Assembly (NCBI RefSeq): GCF_016862315.1 | Contig: NZ_BOMS01000172.1 | Location: 1-45,610 of the forward strand | Origin: Actinoplanes palleronii | Lineage (GTDB): Bacteria; Actinomycetota; Actinomycetes; Mycobacteriales; Micromonosporaceae | Length of the DNA stretch: 45,610 nucleotides | Direction: 5' to 3' | Part shown: positions 7,959 through 17,659 of the stretch, piece after piece | Numbering within the stretch: the stretch's first letter is position 1 | How the letters are laid out: each line of letters opens with the position of its first letter | Translations under genes and position numbers: made by a program | The notes under the pieces: generated by a model | What the model saw: only the letters and a program-made list of their open reading frames with translations | Database searches by the model: none | What the model was told of the DNA's origin: nothing

Positions 7959-8793
7959 GTCCCGGCCCCCCAGCCTCTGCGCCCGCCACGGTGGGAACCC
8001 ACGATAGCGGCTGTCCACGATGGCGGGTCATCCAGTCGAGCGCGAAGTCGACGGCGGCCCGGATCGGGAACAGCCGGGTCCGTGCCGCGCCGACCCGGCC
8101 GGTGCGCACCGCCCCGGTGCGTTCGAACGCCGCGCCCAGCTCCGCGAAGTCGTGGTCGTCGTTGTGCGGGGCGAGAAAGTCGACGCGCCGGCGTTCCCCG
8201 CGCTCGTCGAGCACGTAGCAGCGGTGCGGCCGGACCCGTGGCGGGGTCGGCAGCCGGTACTCGGCCAGGTGGAACGTGGTGCAGTGCGCGTAGCCGACGC
8301 CGATCATCAGCACCGTGGCGCCGGCCGCGTAGAGCGCGCCGACCGGGGAGCGCTCACCCAGGTGACAGTCGAGGTCGTGCACCGCGGTCAGCTCGCGCGC
8401 ACCCGGCCCGAGCGCCGCGAACGAGGTGTGCGGATGGGTGCTGCGCCGCGCGTCCGGGTGCTCGCGGACCCCCTCGGCGAAGATCCCCATCTCGTCCGAC
8501 GGGGTGGTGTCCGGGTCGAACCCCTTGATCGCGGCCTCCCAGCCGGCCGCGGCCTCCGGGCTGCCGTCGGTCTCCCGGCGGAACAGGTGCGAGGTGGTCG
8601 AGTTCGCGGTGGTGTGCGTCGGGACGACCAGGGTGCCGTCCGCGGTGATCACCTGCTGGACCGCGCGGCGCAGCGCGGCCGGGCCCTCCGGCAGCCAGCC
8701 GACCGCGCGCAGCGAGCAGTGCACCAGCACGGTGCCGCCGGGGCGCAGCCCGGCCCGGCGCAGGTCGGCGCTGAGCGTCTCGCGGTTCACCAT
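7945..8793 (-). CDS. AAC(3)-family N-acetyltransferase
   Basis: This 282-aa protein belongs to the aminoglycoside 3-N-acetyltransferase (antibiotic_NAT) family. Diagnostic motifs are VLVHCSLRAVGW near the start, VVPTHTT, THPHTSFAALGP in the middle, and GVGYAHCTTFHLAEY, which holds the conserved histidine. The length is normal for the family. It overlaps the end of fxsB by 7 bp and continues into fxsC1, so it is embedded in the peptide operon. Such genes recur in fxs loci, so a role in acetylating the peptide or another cellular amine is at least as likely as drug resistance (inference). The start is ATG 8793; GTG 8790 is possible. Confidence 0.85.
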   Translation of the reverse strand: MVNRETLSADLRRAGLRPGGTVLVHCSLRAVGWLPEGPAALRRAVQQVITADGTLVVPTHTTANSTTSHLFRRETDGSPEAAAGWEAAIKGFDPDTTPSDEMGIFAEGVREHPDARRSTHPHTSFAALGPGARELTAVHDLDCHLGERSPVGALYAAGATVLMIGVGYAHCTTFHLAEYRLPTPPRVRPHRCYVLDERGERRRVDFLAPHNDDHDFAELGAAFERTGAVRTGRVGAARTRLFPIRAAVDFALDWMTRHRGQPLSWVPTVAGAEAGGPGRDLE

Positions 8794-10940
8794 CCGTCCA
8801 CGATGGCACGCATCCGCGCGGCGAACCGGGCGCCGGCCGGGTTCAGCAGCTCACCGGTGGTCAGCGCGCCGAGCGCGGCGGTGACCTCGTCGCGCAGCGC
8901 GGCGAACCGGGCCGCGGCCACCGGTCCGGGCCGCCGGCGCCAGACGTCGGCGACACCCAGGAACGCGTACGTGCCCTGCAGCGCGCCCTCGATCGGCCGG
9001 GGGCCGGCGCGCCACGGCACGTCGACCCGGCGCGGGTCGCGGGGGTCGAACATCGGGCAGACGTCCAGGACCGCGCCGAGCTTGAGGTGCTGCACCTCGT
9101 GGACCAGCAGCAGGGCCAGGGCGTCCGGGTCCTCCGGGGTGACCGCGACGGCGCCGAACGCGGTGCGGGCCGAGCCGGAGCGCTGCGTGCCGGTGCCGTC
9201 CGGGGCCAGCGGCACGATCGCGCGCAACGTGGCGGTGATGCCGGGCAGGTACTGCGGGGCGGTGGCGCGCAGGCTGTCCAGGGCGGCGTCCAGGCGCTGC
9301 CGCCAGGCGAGCACCGCGTCGTCGTCGAGCCGATCGGCAACGGTCAGCTCGTCGTAGGCGTTGCGCAGCGGGTCGGTGTCCTCGAGGCGGATGCCGGGGC
9401 GCAGCTCGCGGGTGGGCAGCCACTGCGGGGGTGGGTCGTCCAGTCGTACCGTCAGATTGTCGACGGCGAACCCGGCGGCGGACGTGCGGACCGGGACCAC
9501 CGCATCGGCGCCGGTGAGGCGCAGCGCACCGAGCGTCGGCAGGACCAGCAGGCCGTCGCGGACCGGCACCCGCACGGTGATCGCGGCGCCGGCCCGGATC
9601 GCGGCCGCGGCGGCGAGATTCGCCAGGTGGGAGGCGTCGCTGCGGCGCACGAACGGCGACGTGAGCACCGCGCGGACCGCGTCCGGCGCGGACTCGTCGA
9701 GGGCGGCCAGCTGCGCCCAGCCGTCCGGTCCGGTCCGGCCGAGGGTGACCATCCGGGCCCGGGCCAGGGCCTCGTGGATCGGCGCCAGCTGGGCGACCGC
9801 GTCCGCGGCGCCCGCACCGCCGGCCAGCTCGTCGCGCACCCAGGTGGCCAGGCCGTCCCGCTCGTCCATGTAGTCGATCAACTCCTTCAGGTCGGCGCAG
9901 TACACCGACGGGTTGTCGAAACCGGTCGCCGCGCGGTAGCGGTGCGGGAACTGGCCGCCGCCGCAGCGGTCCACCACCGGGCAGGCGCGGCAGGTGGCGC
10001 TGAGCCCGTCGCGGCCGATCTGCCGGATCGCGATCATCGGGTGCGCGGACACCTCGTCGACGGTGGCGCCGAACACGTCCAGCCCGGTCGCGGCCGCCCC
10101 GTCGAAGGTCACCTTGAGCGAGTCGACCTGCTCGTAGGAGCCGTCGGTCTCGATCACCACGAGGTCGGCCGGGCCGAGCCCGACCGCCTCGGCGCCGACC
10201 ACGCCGGGCGCCAGCAGCGCATCGAAGATCCGGATCGGGACCGTCCGCCCGTCCGCCGTCCAGCGCCGGAAGACCGCCGACAACCAGGTTCCGTACGACA
10301 TCGCGCCGTCGAAAGCCGGCGGCGGTGTCTCCCAGGTGGCGTGCGGCAGCAGCAGGTCGAGCCGGGGCGGCCGCTCGGCCAGCAGCGCCCGGTACACCTC
10401 CACGGGGTCGTTGCGCAGGTCGATCGTGCACAGCAGACCCGCGTAGATCTCCCGGTTCGCCGGAGCCCGCAGCAGCTCCAGGGCCCGCAGCACGTGCTGG
10501 TGGCTGCCCCCGCCGTGCGCGAACCGGCGGTGCCGGTCGTGCGCGGTCAGGTTCCCGTCCAGCGACACACCGATCCCGATCCGGTGCTCGCGGGCGATCG
10601 CGCAGATCTGTTCGGTGAGCAGCACCCCGTTGGTCTGCATCCGCAGATCCAGCGCCGGCCCGACGGTGGCGCGCAGCTCGCCGGCGATCTCGGCCAGCCG
10701 GCGCGGGCCGGCCAGCAGCGGCTCACCGCCGTGCAGCACCACCCGCACGGTGGCGAGGTGGTGCTGTCGCGCGTGCTCGGCGATCCGCCCGGCGATCGTG
10801 GTGACCACGGCCGGGTCCATCGTCGGTGGCTGCCGGCGCCAGCCCTGGTCGGCGGCCTCGTAGACGTAGCAGTAGTCGCACTTCAGGTCGCACCGGCTGG
10901 CGATCTTGAGTACGTACTGGCTGATCGGGCTCGCGGTGAT
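8787..10940 (-). CDS. fxsB: FxsB radical SAM/SPASM peptide maturase with HExxH C-terminal domain
   Basis: This enzyme should bind the FxsA core and cross-link side chains to form a cyclophane, as known for FxsB-family maturases. The radical SAM cluster motif is CDLKCDYC (cysteines 17, 21, 24 in the numbering used here), followed by YVYEAADQGW. A SPASM region has CRACPVVDRCGGG (317, 320, 326) and a further cysteine at 348. The C-terminal 300 residues carry an intact HEVQH (614-618), the zinc/iron-type HExxH seen in fused FxsB proteins. The start is problematic: no in-frame ATG, GTG or TTG lies between the FxsA stop and the first cysteine. I place it at the ATC codon at 10940, 2 nt after the fxsA stop. 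The next upstream ATG is at 11204, inside the LysR gene. Confidence 0.85.
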   Translation of the reverse strand: MTASPISQYVLKIASRCDLKCDYCYVYEAADQGWRRQPPTMDPAVVTTIAGRIAEHARQHHLATVRVVLHGGEPLLAGPRRLAEIAGELRATVGPALDLRMQTNGVLLTEQICAIAREHRIGIGVSLDGNLTAHDRHRRFAHGGGSHQHVLRALELLRAPANREIYAGLLCTIDLRNDPVEVYRALLAERPPRLDLLLPHATWETPPPAFDGAMSYGTWLSAVFRRWTADGRTVPIRIFDALLAPGVVGAEAVGLGPADLVVIETDGSYEQVDSLKVTFDGAAATGLDVFGATVDEVSAHPMIAIRQIGRDGLSATCRACPVVDRCGGGQFPHRYRAATGFDNPSVYCADLKELIDYMDERDGLATWVRDELAGGAGAADAVAQLAPIHEALARARMVTLGRTGPDGWAQLAALDESAPDAVRAVLTSPFVRRSDASHLANLAAAAAIRAGAAITVRVPVRDGLLVLPTLGALRLTGADAVVPVRTSAAGFAVDNLTVRLDDPPPQWLPTRELRPGIRLEDTDPLRNAYDELTVADRLDDDAVLAWRQRLDAALDSLRATAPQYLPGITATLRAIVPLAPDGTGTQRSGSARTAFGAVAVTPEDPDALALLLVHEVQHLKLGAVLDVCPMFDPRDPRRVDVPWRAGPRPIEGALQGTYAFLGVADVWRRRPGPVAAARFAALRDEVTAALGALTTGELLNPAGARFAARMRAIVDGW

Positions 10941-10942
10941 CG

Positions 10943-11113
10943 CTAGAGGGCCGAGCCGAAGGGTGCCGAGCGGATCCGGCCGAGGTCGGCCTCGTCGGGG
11001 GTGTCGGCGCCGCCCACCGAGGCGGCCCGAGCTGGGTCGATGCGGCCCAGCGGCGTACGGCGCAGATCCTCCAGCGGCGGTGCGTCCTGGCGCATGTCTT
11101 CGATGAGATCCAC
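10943..11113 (-). CDS. fxsA: FxsA-type ribosomal peptide precursor (FxSxx-COOH protein)
   Basis: A short gene of 56 codons directly precedes fxsB. Its product starts MDLIEDMRQD, contains the conserved leader block LEDLRRTPLGRID, and ends SAPFGSAL. The last five residues, F-G-S-A-L, fit the FxSxx-COOH signature in which F and S are fixed near the free C-terminus. FxsB-type enzymes are known to modify this tail. The GTG at 11113 is used because GGGGG sits about 8 bp upstream and the leader block starts soon after; the ATG at 11095 would leave a 50-aa product. The gene is read from the same strand as LysR, 62 bp downstream of it, with its own promoter-like sequence between. Confidence 0.88.
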   Translation of the reverse strand: MDLIEDMRQDAPPLEDLRRTPLGRIDPARAASVGGADTPDEADLGRIRSAPFGSAL

Positions 11114-11138
11114 GTTCCGGCCCCCAGCAGACTCGACG

Positions 11139-11178
11139 GACAACAGCCCAACAATAGAAAACCTTCGACCTGTTGTCA
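11139..11178 (-). promoter_or_regulatory. Candidate promoter and operator of the fxs operon
   Basis: Read on the minus strand, TGACAA (11178-11173) and TATTGT (11156-11151) are 16 bp apart and resemble -35 and -10 boxes. The region is markedly AT-rich for this genome. An 8-bp inverted repeat, GACAACAG at 11139-11146 and CTGTTGTC at 11170-11177, brackets the -10 element, one arm on the -35 and the other at the expected transcription start. The -35 box coincides with the LysR stop codon. Confidence 0.5.
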
Positions 11179-12108
11179 CCGCGTCCAGGGCGGCGTCCAG
11201 ACATCGGCAGGTGCCGGCGGCGCCGCGGTGATCAGGTGCTCGCGCAGGGCGGCCAGGCCCGGGTGCGGGTTGCCGGCCCGGCTCAGCAGCGCGTGCGGGT
11301 AGACCGGGGTCGGCCCGGTGAGCGGGATCCGGCGCAGGTCGTGCCCGGCCGGCCAGACGTAGCGGTCCCGGCTGCCGACCAGGGTGGTCAGCTCGCCGGA
11401 GTCGGCCATCGCGTCCATCAGGGCCTCGGTGCCGAAGTTCGGGCCGATCCGGTCGATGTGCAGGCCGAACGCGGCGGTCAGCTCCGCGTAGTAGGCGGCC
11501 CACTCGGTGCCCGGCCGGATACCGGGGATCCAGATCCGGTGCCCGCTCAGCTCGGCCGGCGCGATCGTGGCCCGCCCGGCGAGCGGGTGCGCCGGCCCGG
11601 CCAGCAGCTGCAGCGGATCGTCGAGCACCCAGTGCGCCACGATCTGCTCCGGCAGCTCGGTCGCGGGCATCGGCACGGCGCGGAACGTCGCGTCGATCTC
11701 GCCGGACAGCAGCGCCGCGATCGCGTCGTGCACGTTCGCCTCGGGCAGCGGGACCAGCTCCAGGTCGACGCCCGGGTGGACCCGGTAGAACTCGCGGACC
11801 GCCTGGGCCGGGGCGATCCGCCGGTTCAGCACATCGACCCGCAGCGCCCGCTCGCCCGGCCGGACCGAGGCGGCCGCCCGGTCGACGGCGGTCAGCACCA
11901 GCCGGGCGTGCGGCAGGAACGAGCGGCCGTCCAGGGTGAGGCGGGCGCCGCGGGCCGTGCGCAGGAACAGCGTCACCCCGAGCGAGCGTTCCAGGGTCGC
12001 GATCCGTTTCGAGACGGCCTGCTGGGTGACCCGCAGCTCGGCGGCGGCCTGCTGGAACTGCCCGGCGGCGGCGACGGCGACGAACGTGCGTACGGCCTCG
12101 ATGTCCAC
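11176..12108 (-). CDS. LysR-family transcriptional regulator
   Basis: This 310-aa protein has the LysR N-terminal winged HTH (MDIEAVRTFVAVAAAGQFQQAA, then TQQAVSKRIATLERSLG) and a C-terminal periplasmic-binding-like sensor domain from about residue 88. The GTG at 12108 is the start. It is divergent from the MFS exporter with 121 bp between, the usual arrangement in which a LysR protein controls its neighbour. It also lies upstream of and in the same direction as the fxs operon, so a role there cannot be excluded. The ligand is unknown. Confidence 0.85.
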   Translation of the reverse strand: MDIEAVRTFVAVAAAGQFQQAAAELRVTQQAVSKRIATLERSLGVTLFLRTARGARLTLDGRSFLPHARLVLTAVDRAAASVRPGERALRVDVLNRRIAPAQAVREFYRVHPGVDLELVPLPEANVHDAIAALLSGEIDATFRAVPMPATELPEQIVAHWVLDDPLQLLAGPAHPLAGRATIAPAELSGHRIWIPGIRPGTEWAAYYAELTAAFGLHIDRIGPNFGTEALMDAMADSGELTTLVGSRDRYVWPAGHDLRRIPLTGPTPVYPHALLSRAGNPHPGLAALREHLITAAPPAPADVWTPPWTR

Positions 12109-12125
12109 GCCGCGAGACTAGCCGG

Positions 12126-12140
12126 ACAACCGTTGGTTGT
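12126..12140. promoter_or_regulatory. Inverted repeat between LysR and MFS genes
   Basis: ACAACC-GTT-GGTTGT is a perfect 6-3-6 inverted repeat. A related half-site, CGGATGGTTGTGA, is found at about 12203-12215 close to the MFS ribosome site. The position between a LysR gene and its divergent neighbour suggests LysR binding sites. Confidence 0.5.
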
Positions 12141-12229
12141 GGCAGATCCCCGGTCCGTTGTTGGACCGCAGGCGCACCCCTCTGATCGGATGCTCCCGGT
12201 CAACGGATGGTTGTGACGGGGGGAGTGCG

Positions 12230-13894
12230 ATGGTGCGGGAGAAGCTGGGCGGGTCGTTCGGTCTGCTGTGGACGGCGTTCGTGGCGTCCACGGCCGGCAC
12301 CTGGCTGGGCTTCGGGGCGTTCGCCCTGATCGCGATCCAGGTGCTGCACGCCGGACCCGCGGCGGTCTCCGCGCTGGCCGCGGCCGCGACGGCAGCCGGG
12401 GCGCTGGTCGCGCTGCCGCTGGGGCCGTGGGTGGAGGCGCGCCCCAAACGCCGGGTCATGATCGGGGCCGACCTGGTGCGGTGCGCCGCGCTGCTCAGCG
12501 TCCCGATCGGGTACGCGTGCGGGCTGCTCAGCTACGCCCAGCTGGTGGTCGTCGCGGTGATCGGTGCGGTGGCGAACATCGCGTTCACCGCCGCCAGCGG
12601 CGCCTTCCTGCGCTCCGTCGTGCGGGAGGAGCAGCTGCTGACCGCGAGCGGCCGCCTGGAGTCGGCCGGCTGGATCGCCGTGGCCGCCGGCCCGCCGCTG
12701 GGCGGCGCGGCGGTCAAACTGTTCGGTCCGCTGGTCACCGTCGCCGCCAACGCGGCCGGCTTCCTGGTGTCGGCGCTGAGCGTGGGCGCGATCCGGGACC
12801 GCTCGCCACAACTGCCGGACCGGCCCGCCCCCGCGAGTGCGACGCTGGCGGACCGGTCTGTCCCGGATCGGGCGGCACTGCCGGACCGGTCCGTCCGGGC
12901 GTGGGCGGGCGAGCTGGTCGCCGGCTGGCGGTTCGTGCACGCCGACCCGGTGCTGCGCCCGCTGTTGCGCAACACCGTCGCCGTCAACGCCCTGATCATG
13001 GCCACCGAACCGCTGCTCGCCGTCCTGCTGCTGGCCGATTTCGGCTGGCCGGCCTGGCAGTACGGGCTCGCCTTCGGCCTGCCCTGCCTCGGCGGCTTCG
13101 CCGGCGCCCGCCTCGCCGGCGTCCTGGTGGCACGCTGCGGCAGCCGCCGGGTCCTGCGCGGCGCCGCGGTGGTGCGGGTGCTCTGGCCGGTGGGCCTGTT
13201 CTTCGTGACGCCGGGCCCGGCCGGCGTGCTCTTCGTGATCGTCGTCGAGCTGGCCCTGATCACCTGCATCGGCGTGTTCAACCCGGTGCTCGCGACCGAA
13301 CGGCTGCGCCGGATCCCGCCCGAACGCACCGCCCGGGTACTGGTCGCCTGGAGCGTGACCAGCACCGCCGCGATCGCCGTGGCGACCGCGCTGTGGGGAG
13401 TGCTGGCCGCGTACACCGGGGCCCGGGTGGCGATCGGGATCGCCGGCGTGCTGCTGCTGGCGACCCCGTTGCTGCTGCTGCACCGCTCACCCGGACAGGT
13501 CGGTCCGCTGCCGCACCAGGTCCGCCCGCGCGCGGCGGGCCGCCCGCAGGTTCAGGGCCGCGACAAGACCCAGCCCGAGTACGACGATCAGGACCGAGGG
13601 TTCCGCCCGTTCCCGGGTGAGCGTGATGACCAGGGCCCCGGCGCTGAACACCAGCCAGGCCCCGGCGCCGAGCCACCCGGCGACCACCCGGTCCCGGGCG
13701 AACAACGGCGCCCGGCGGGTCAGCGCCCAGCCGGCGAACCCGGCCCACCCCAGACCGATCGTGATCAGCACGGCGAAGGCCACCGCGGTCCGGACCGGCA
13801 GTGCCGGTTCGGTGGCCCAGAGCAGACCGATCAGTCCGCCGCCGGTGAGCCCGGCCAGCCCGACGGCCAGATACCCGACCCGCGTCCGCAGTGA
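12230..13894 (+). CDS. MFS-type efflux transporter with an antisense-overlapping tail
   Basis: The hydrophobic region covers residues 1 to about 420 and fits a twelve-helix major facilitator (early motif LLWTAFVASTAGTWLGF; loop motif PWVEARPKRRVMIGADLVR). The ATG at 12230 follows GGGGGGAG. It probably exports a small molecule across the cytoplasmic membrane under control of the divergent LysR protein. The reading frame does not stop after the last helix (LLLLHRSPG, near 13490) but runs about 135 codons antisense through the convergent membrane-protein gene. That tail is Pro/Gln/Gly/Arg-rich and reads like the reverse of a coding frame. It is either translated or reflects a lost stop codon. 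Confidence 0.75.
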   Translation: MVREKLGGSFGLLWTAFVASTAGTWLGFGAFALIAIQVLHAGPAAVSALAAAATAAGALVALPLGPWVEARPKRRVMIGADLVRCAALLSVPIGYACGLLSYAQLVVVAVIGAVANIAFTAASGAFLRSVVREEQLLTASGRLESAGWIAVAAGPPLGGAAVKLFGPLVTVAANAAGFLVSALSVGAIRDRSPQLPDRPAPASATLADRSVPDRAALPDRSVRAWAGELVAGWRFVHADPVLRPLLRNTVAVNALIMATEPLLAVLLLADFGWPAWQYGLAFGLPCLGGFAGARLAGVLVARCGSRRVLRGAAVVRVLWPVGLFFVTPGPAGVLFVIVVELALITCIGVFNPVLATERLRRIPPERTARVLVAWSVTSTAAIAVATALWGVLAAYTGARVAIGIAGVLLLATPLLLLHRSPGQVGPLPHQVRPRAAGRPQVQGRDKTQPEYDDQDRGFRPFPGERDDQGPGAEHQPGPGAEPPGDHPVPGEQRRPAGQRPAGEPGPPQTDRDQHGEGHRGPDRQCRFGGPEQTDQSAAGEPGQPDGQIPDPRPQ

Positions 13895-13936
13895 CAGCAC
13901 CCCGTCGAGCCGCGCCACGACCTCGTCCGGCGTCAT
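13487..13936 (-). CDS. Four-helix membrane protein partnered with ECF sigma factor
   Basis: This 149-aa protein starts MTPDEVVARLDG and has four predicted membrane helices: VGYLAVGLAGLTGGGLIGLL, AVAFAVLITIGLGWAGFAG, VVAGWLGAGAWLVFSAGALVI and SVLIVVLGLGLVAALNL. Its ATG overlaps the sigma-factor stop as ATGA, so the two are translationally coupled. A gene in this place often restrains the sigma factor, but no zinc-binding anti-sigma motif is visible, so that role is an inference. Its 3' end lies antisense to the tail of the MFS frame. Confidence 0.7.
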   Translation of the reverse strand: MTPDEVVARLDGVLSLRTRVGYLAVGLAGLTGGGLIGLLWATEPALPVRTAVAFAVLITIGLGWAGFAGWALTRRAPLFARDRVVAGWLGAGAWLVFSAGALVITLTRERAEPSVLIVVLGLGLVAALNLRAARRARADLVRQRTDLSG

Positions 13937-14445
13937 GCTTGGTACCCCTTCCGTAGCAGTTCCCGGCGCAGCAGCCCCCGGGCCCGGTTGAGCCGGGACT
14001 TCACCGTGCCGACCGGCACCCCGCAGATCTGGGCGCAGGCGTCCAGCGACTGGTCCTCCAGGTGGAACAGCAGCAGCACCTCGCGTTCGCGGACCGGCAG
14101 CGCGGCCAGCGCCCCGGCCACCAGCTCCCGGTTGACCACGGCCTCGGCCTCGTCGCCGGGCGGCGGCTCGTCGACCGGTTCCGGGCTCGCGTAGGCCTCC
14201 CGGAGCCGGTTCAGCACCGCACGCCGGGCGATCACGAACAGCCACGGGGCGAACCGGTCCGGTTGTCTCAGCCTCGGCAGCCCCCGCACGACGGCCAGCC
14301 AGACCTCCTGCACCACGTCGTCGTCGGGGGCGCCGAGCATCCGCGCGACGTACCGTTCGACCGCCGGATGCCAGGCCCGGACCAGCTCGGCGAAGGCCGG
14401 CCGCTCACCCAGCTGACAACGGACCACCAGCAATGCGTCGCTCAT
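13933..14445 (-). CDS. ECF-type RNA polymerase sigma factor
   Basis: The 170-aa product has region 2 (FAELVRAWHPAVERYVARML, then DDDVVQEVWLAVVRGL and FAPWLFVIARRAVLNRLR) and region 4 (LAALPVREREVLLLFHLEDQS, then ICGVPVGTVKSRLNRARGLLR). This is the standard two-domain ECF layout. The ATG at 14445 is preceded by GAAGGAGG. It directs RNA polymerase to a small set of promoters; the next gene, a membrane protein, is the likely modulator. Confidence 0.88.
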   Translation of the reverse strand: MSDALLVVRCQLGERPAFAELVRAWHPAVERYVARMLGAPDDDVVQEVWLAVVRGLPRLRQPDRFAPWLFVIARRAVLNRLREAYASPEPVDEPPPGDEAEAVVNRELVAGALAALPVREREVLLLFHLEDQSLDACAQICGVPVGTVKSRLNRARGLLRRELLRKGYQA

Positions 14446-14548
14446 CGGCCCTCCTTCGGTTGTTCAGTCGTGGGCCGGCCCGGGAAGGTTCACGCTTCAA
14501 GGTGCGGTGATCTCGTACCCTCGGGCCTCTCACCTCCAGGAGGCAGTC

Positions 14549-14752
14549 GTGGCATTGTCAGGTCGGGACTGCCCGGATTGCGGCCGCCGCGTCAGCGAGC
14601 CGTTCCAGCAGACGATCACCGGCCGGGAGGTCTGCCCGGACTGCGCCAACGCGCTGTTCATGGGCTCCGCCGCGGGCGCGGTCACCGGGGACGTCGGCGC
14701 GGGCTACGGCGTCTGGGCGATGCTGATGCGCAAAATTCGGCGTGCGGAGTGA
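14549..14752 (+). CDS. Small double CPxC zinc-knuckle protein
   Basis: The 67-aa product starts at GTG 14549 after CAGGAGGCAG, an excellent ribosome site. It contains two CPDC knuckles (DCPDCGRRV and VCPDCANALF) spaced about 23 residues apart, a typical zinc ribbon, then a short Gly/Ala-rich hydrophobic tail and basic end (MRKIRRAE). An in-frame ATG at 14507 has no ribosome site. No specific function can be given. Confidence 0.7.
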   Translation: MALSGRDCPDCGRRVSEPFQQTITGREVCPDCANALFMGSAAGAVTGDVGAGYGVWAMLMRKIRRAE

Positions 14753-14810
14753 GGAAACTCTGCGTGTCATAACTTGATTGATTCCAGAAAAGGGTACTAG
14801 GGTCGTCGCC

Positions 14811-15238
14811 ATGGCGTCCGACTTCGAGGTGCAGCTTCGTGCGGCCTCGCTGCGCGTGACCCGGCCCCGGCTGGCGGTGCTCGCCGCGCTGCGCGACCAC
14901 CCGCACATCGACACCGATGCGGTGATCGCGCTGGTGCGCACCGATCTCCCCGCGGTCTCCCACCAGGCGATCTACGATGTGCTGCGTGCGCTCACCGACG
15001 CCGGTCTGGCGCGTCGCATCCAGCCCGCCGGCGCGACCGCCCGGTACGAGATGCGGGTGCGGGACAACCACCATCACGTCGTGTGCCGGTCCTGCGGCGC
15101 CATCGCCGACGTCGACTGCACCCTTGGCGACGCCCCCTGCCTGACCGCCTCGGACGACCACGGGTTCGTCATCGACGAGGCGGAAGTCGTGTATTGGGGC
15201 ACCTGCCCCGAATGCCTGCCCCGTTCGGAAGGAATCAG

Positions 15239-15242
<4 letters not shown>
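14811..15242 (+). CDS. furA: Fur-family repressor, probably FurA
   Basis: This 143-aa metal-dependent repressor has an N-terminal winged helix (LRVTRPRLAVLAAL, VSHQAIYDVLRALTDAGLARRI) and a C-terminal metal site with HHH (87-89), CRSCG (Cys92, Cys95) and a second pair CPEC (132, 135). Its stop overlaps the katG start as ATGA, the classic furA-katG pair in which FurA represses katG and itself. A promoter-like TTGATT (14774-14779) and TACTAG (14795-14800) leave only about 10 nt before the ATG at 14811, so the transcript may be nearly leaderless, as reported for mycobacterial furA. Confidence 0.88.
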
Positions 15243-17473
<2,231 letters not shown>

Positions 17474-17494
17474 TCAGTTTCTCCCGCTTCACCC

Positions 17495-17525
17495 GACGAG
17501 CCCGGCCACGGCGGCCGGGCTCGTC
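17495..17525 (+). terminator. Hairpin terminator after katG
   Basis: GACGAGCCCGGCC and its exact complement form a perfect 13-bp stem around a 5-nt loop, 21 bp after the katG stop. No long T-run follows, which is usual in high-GC actinomycetes. Confidence 0.8.
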
Positions 17526-17659
17526 GCTGTTCTCCCGGCTTGCGGTCTTTTCTCGGGTACGCATACGGAGCGCCCGCCCGCAGGCTACGAGCCGAGTCCC
17601 GCGGTGGCCTCGCGCGACACCGTCCCCGCTCCCGGCCGCGGCGCGCCGCCCGGTTCTCC

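Noticed and set aside
7945..8793. Calling the AAC(3)-fold gene an aminoglycoside resistance determinant
   Set aside because: Family membership is clear but the gene is coupled inside the peptide operon, so the substrate is left open.
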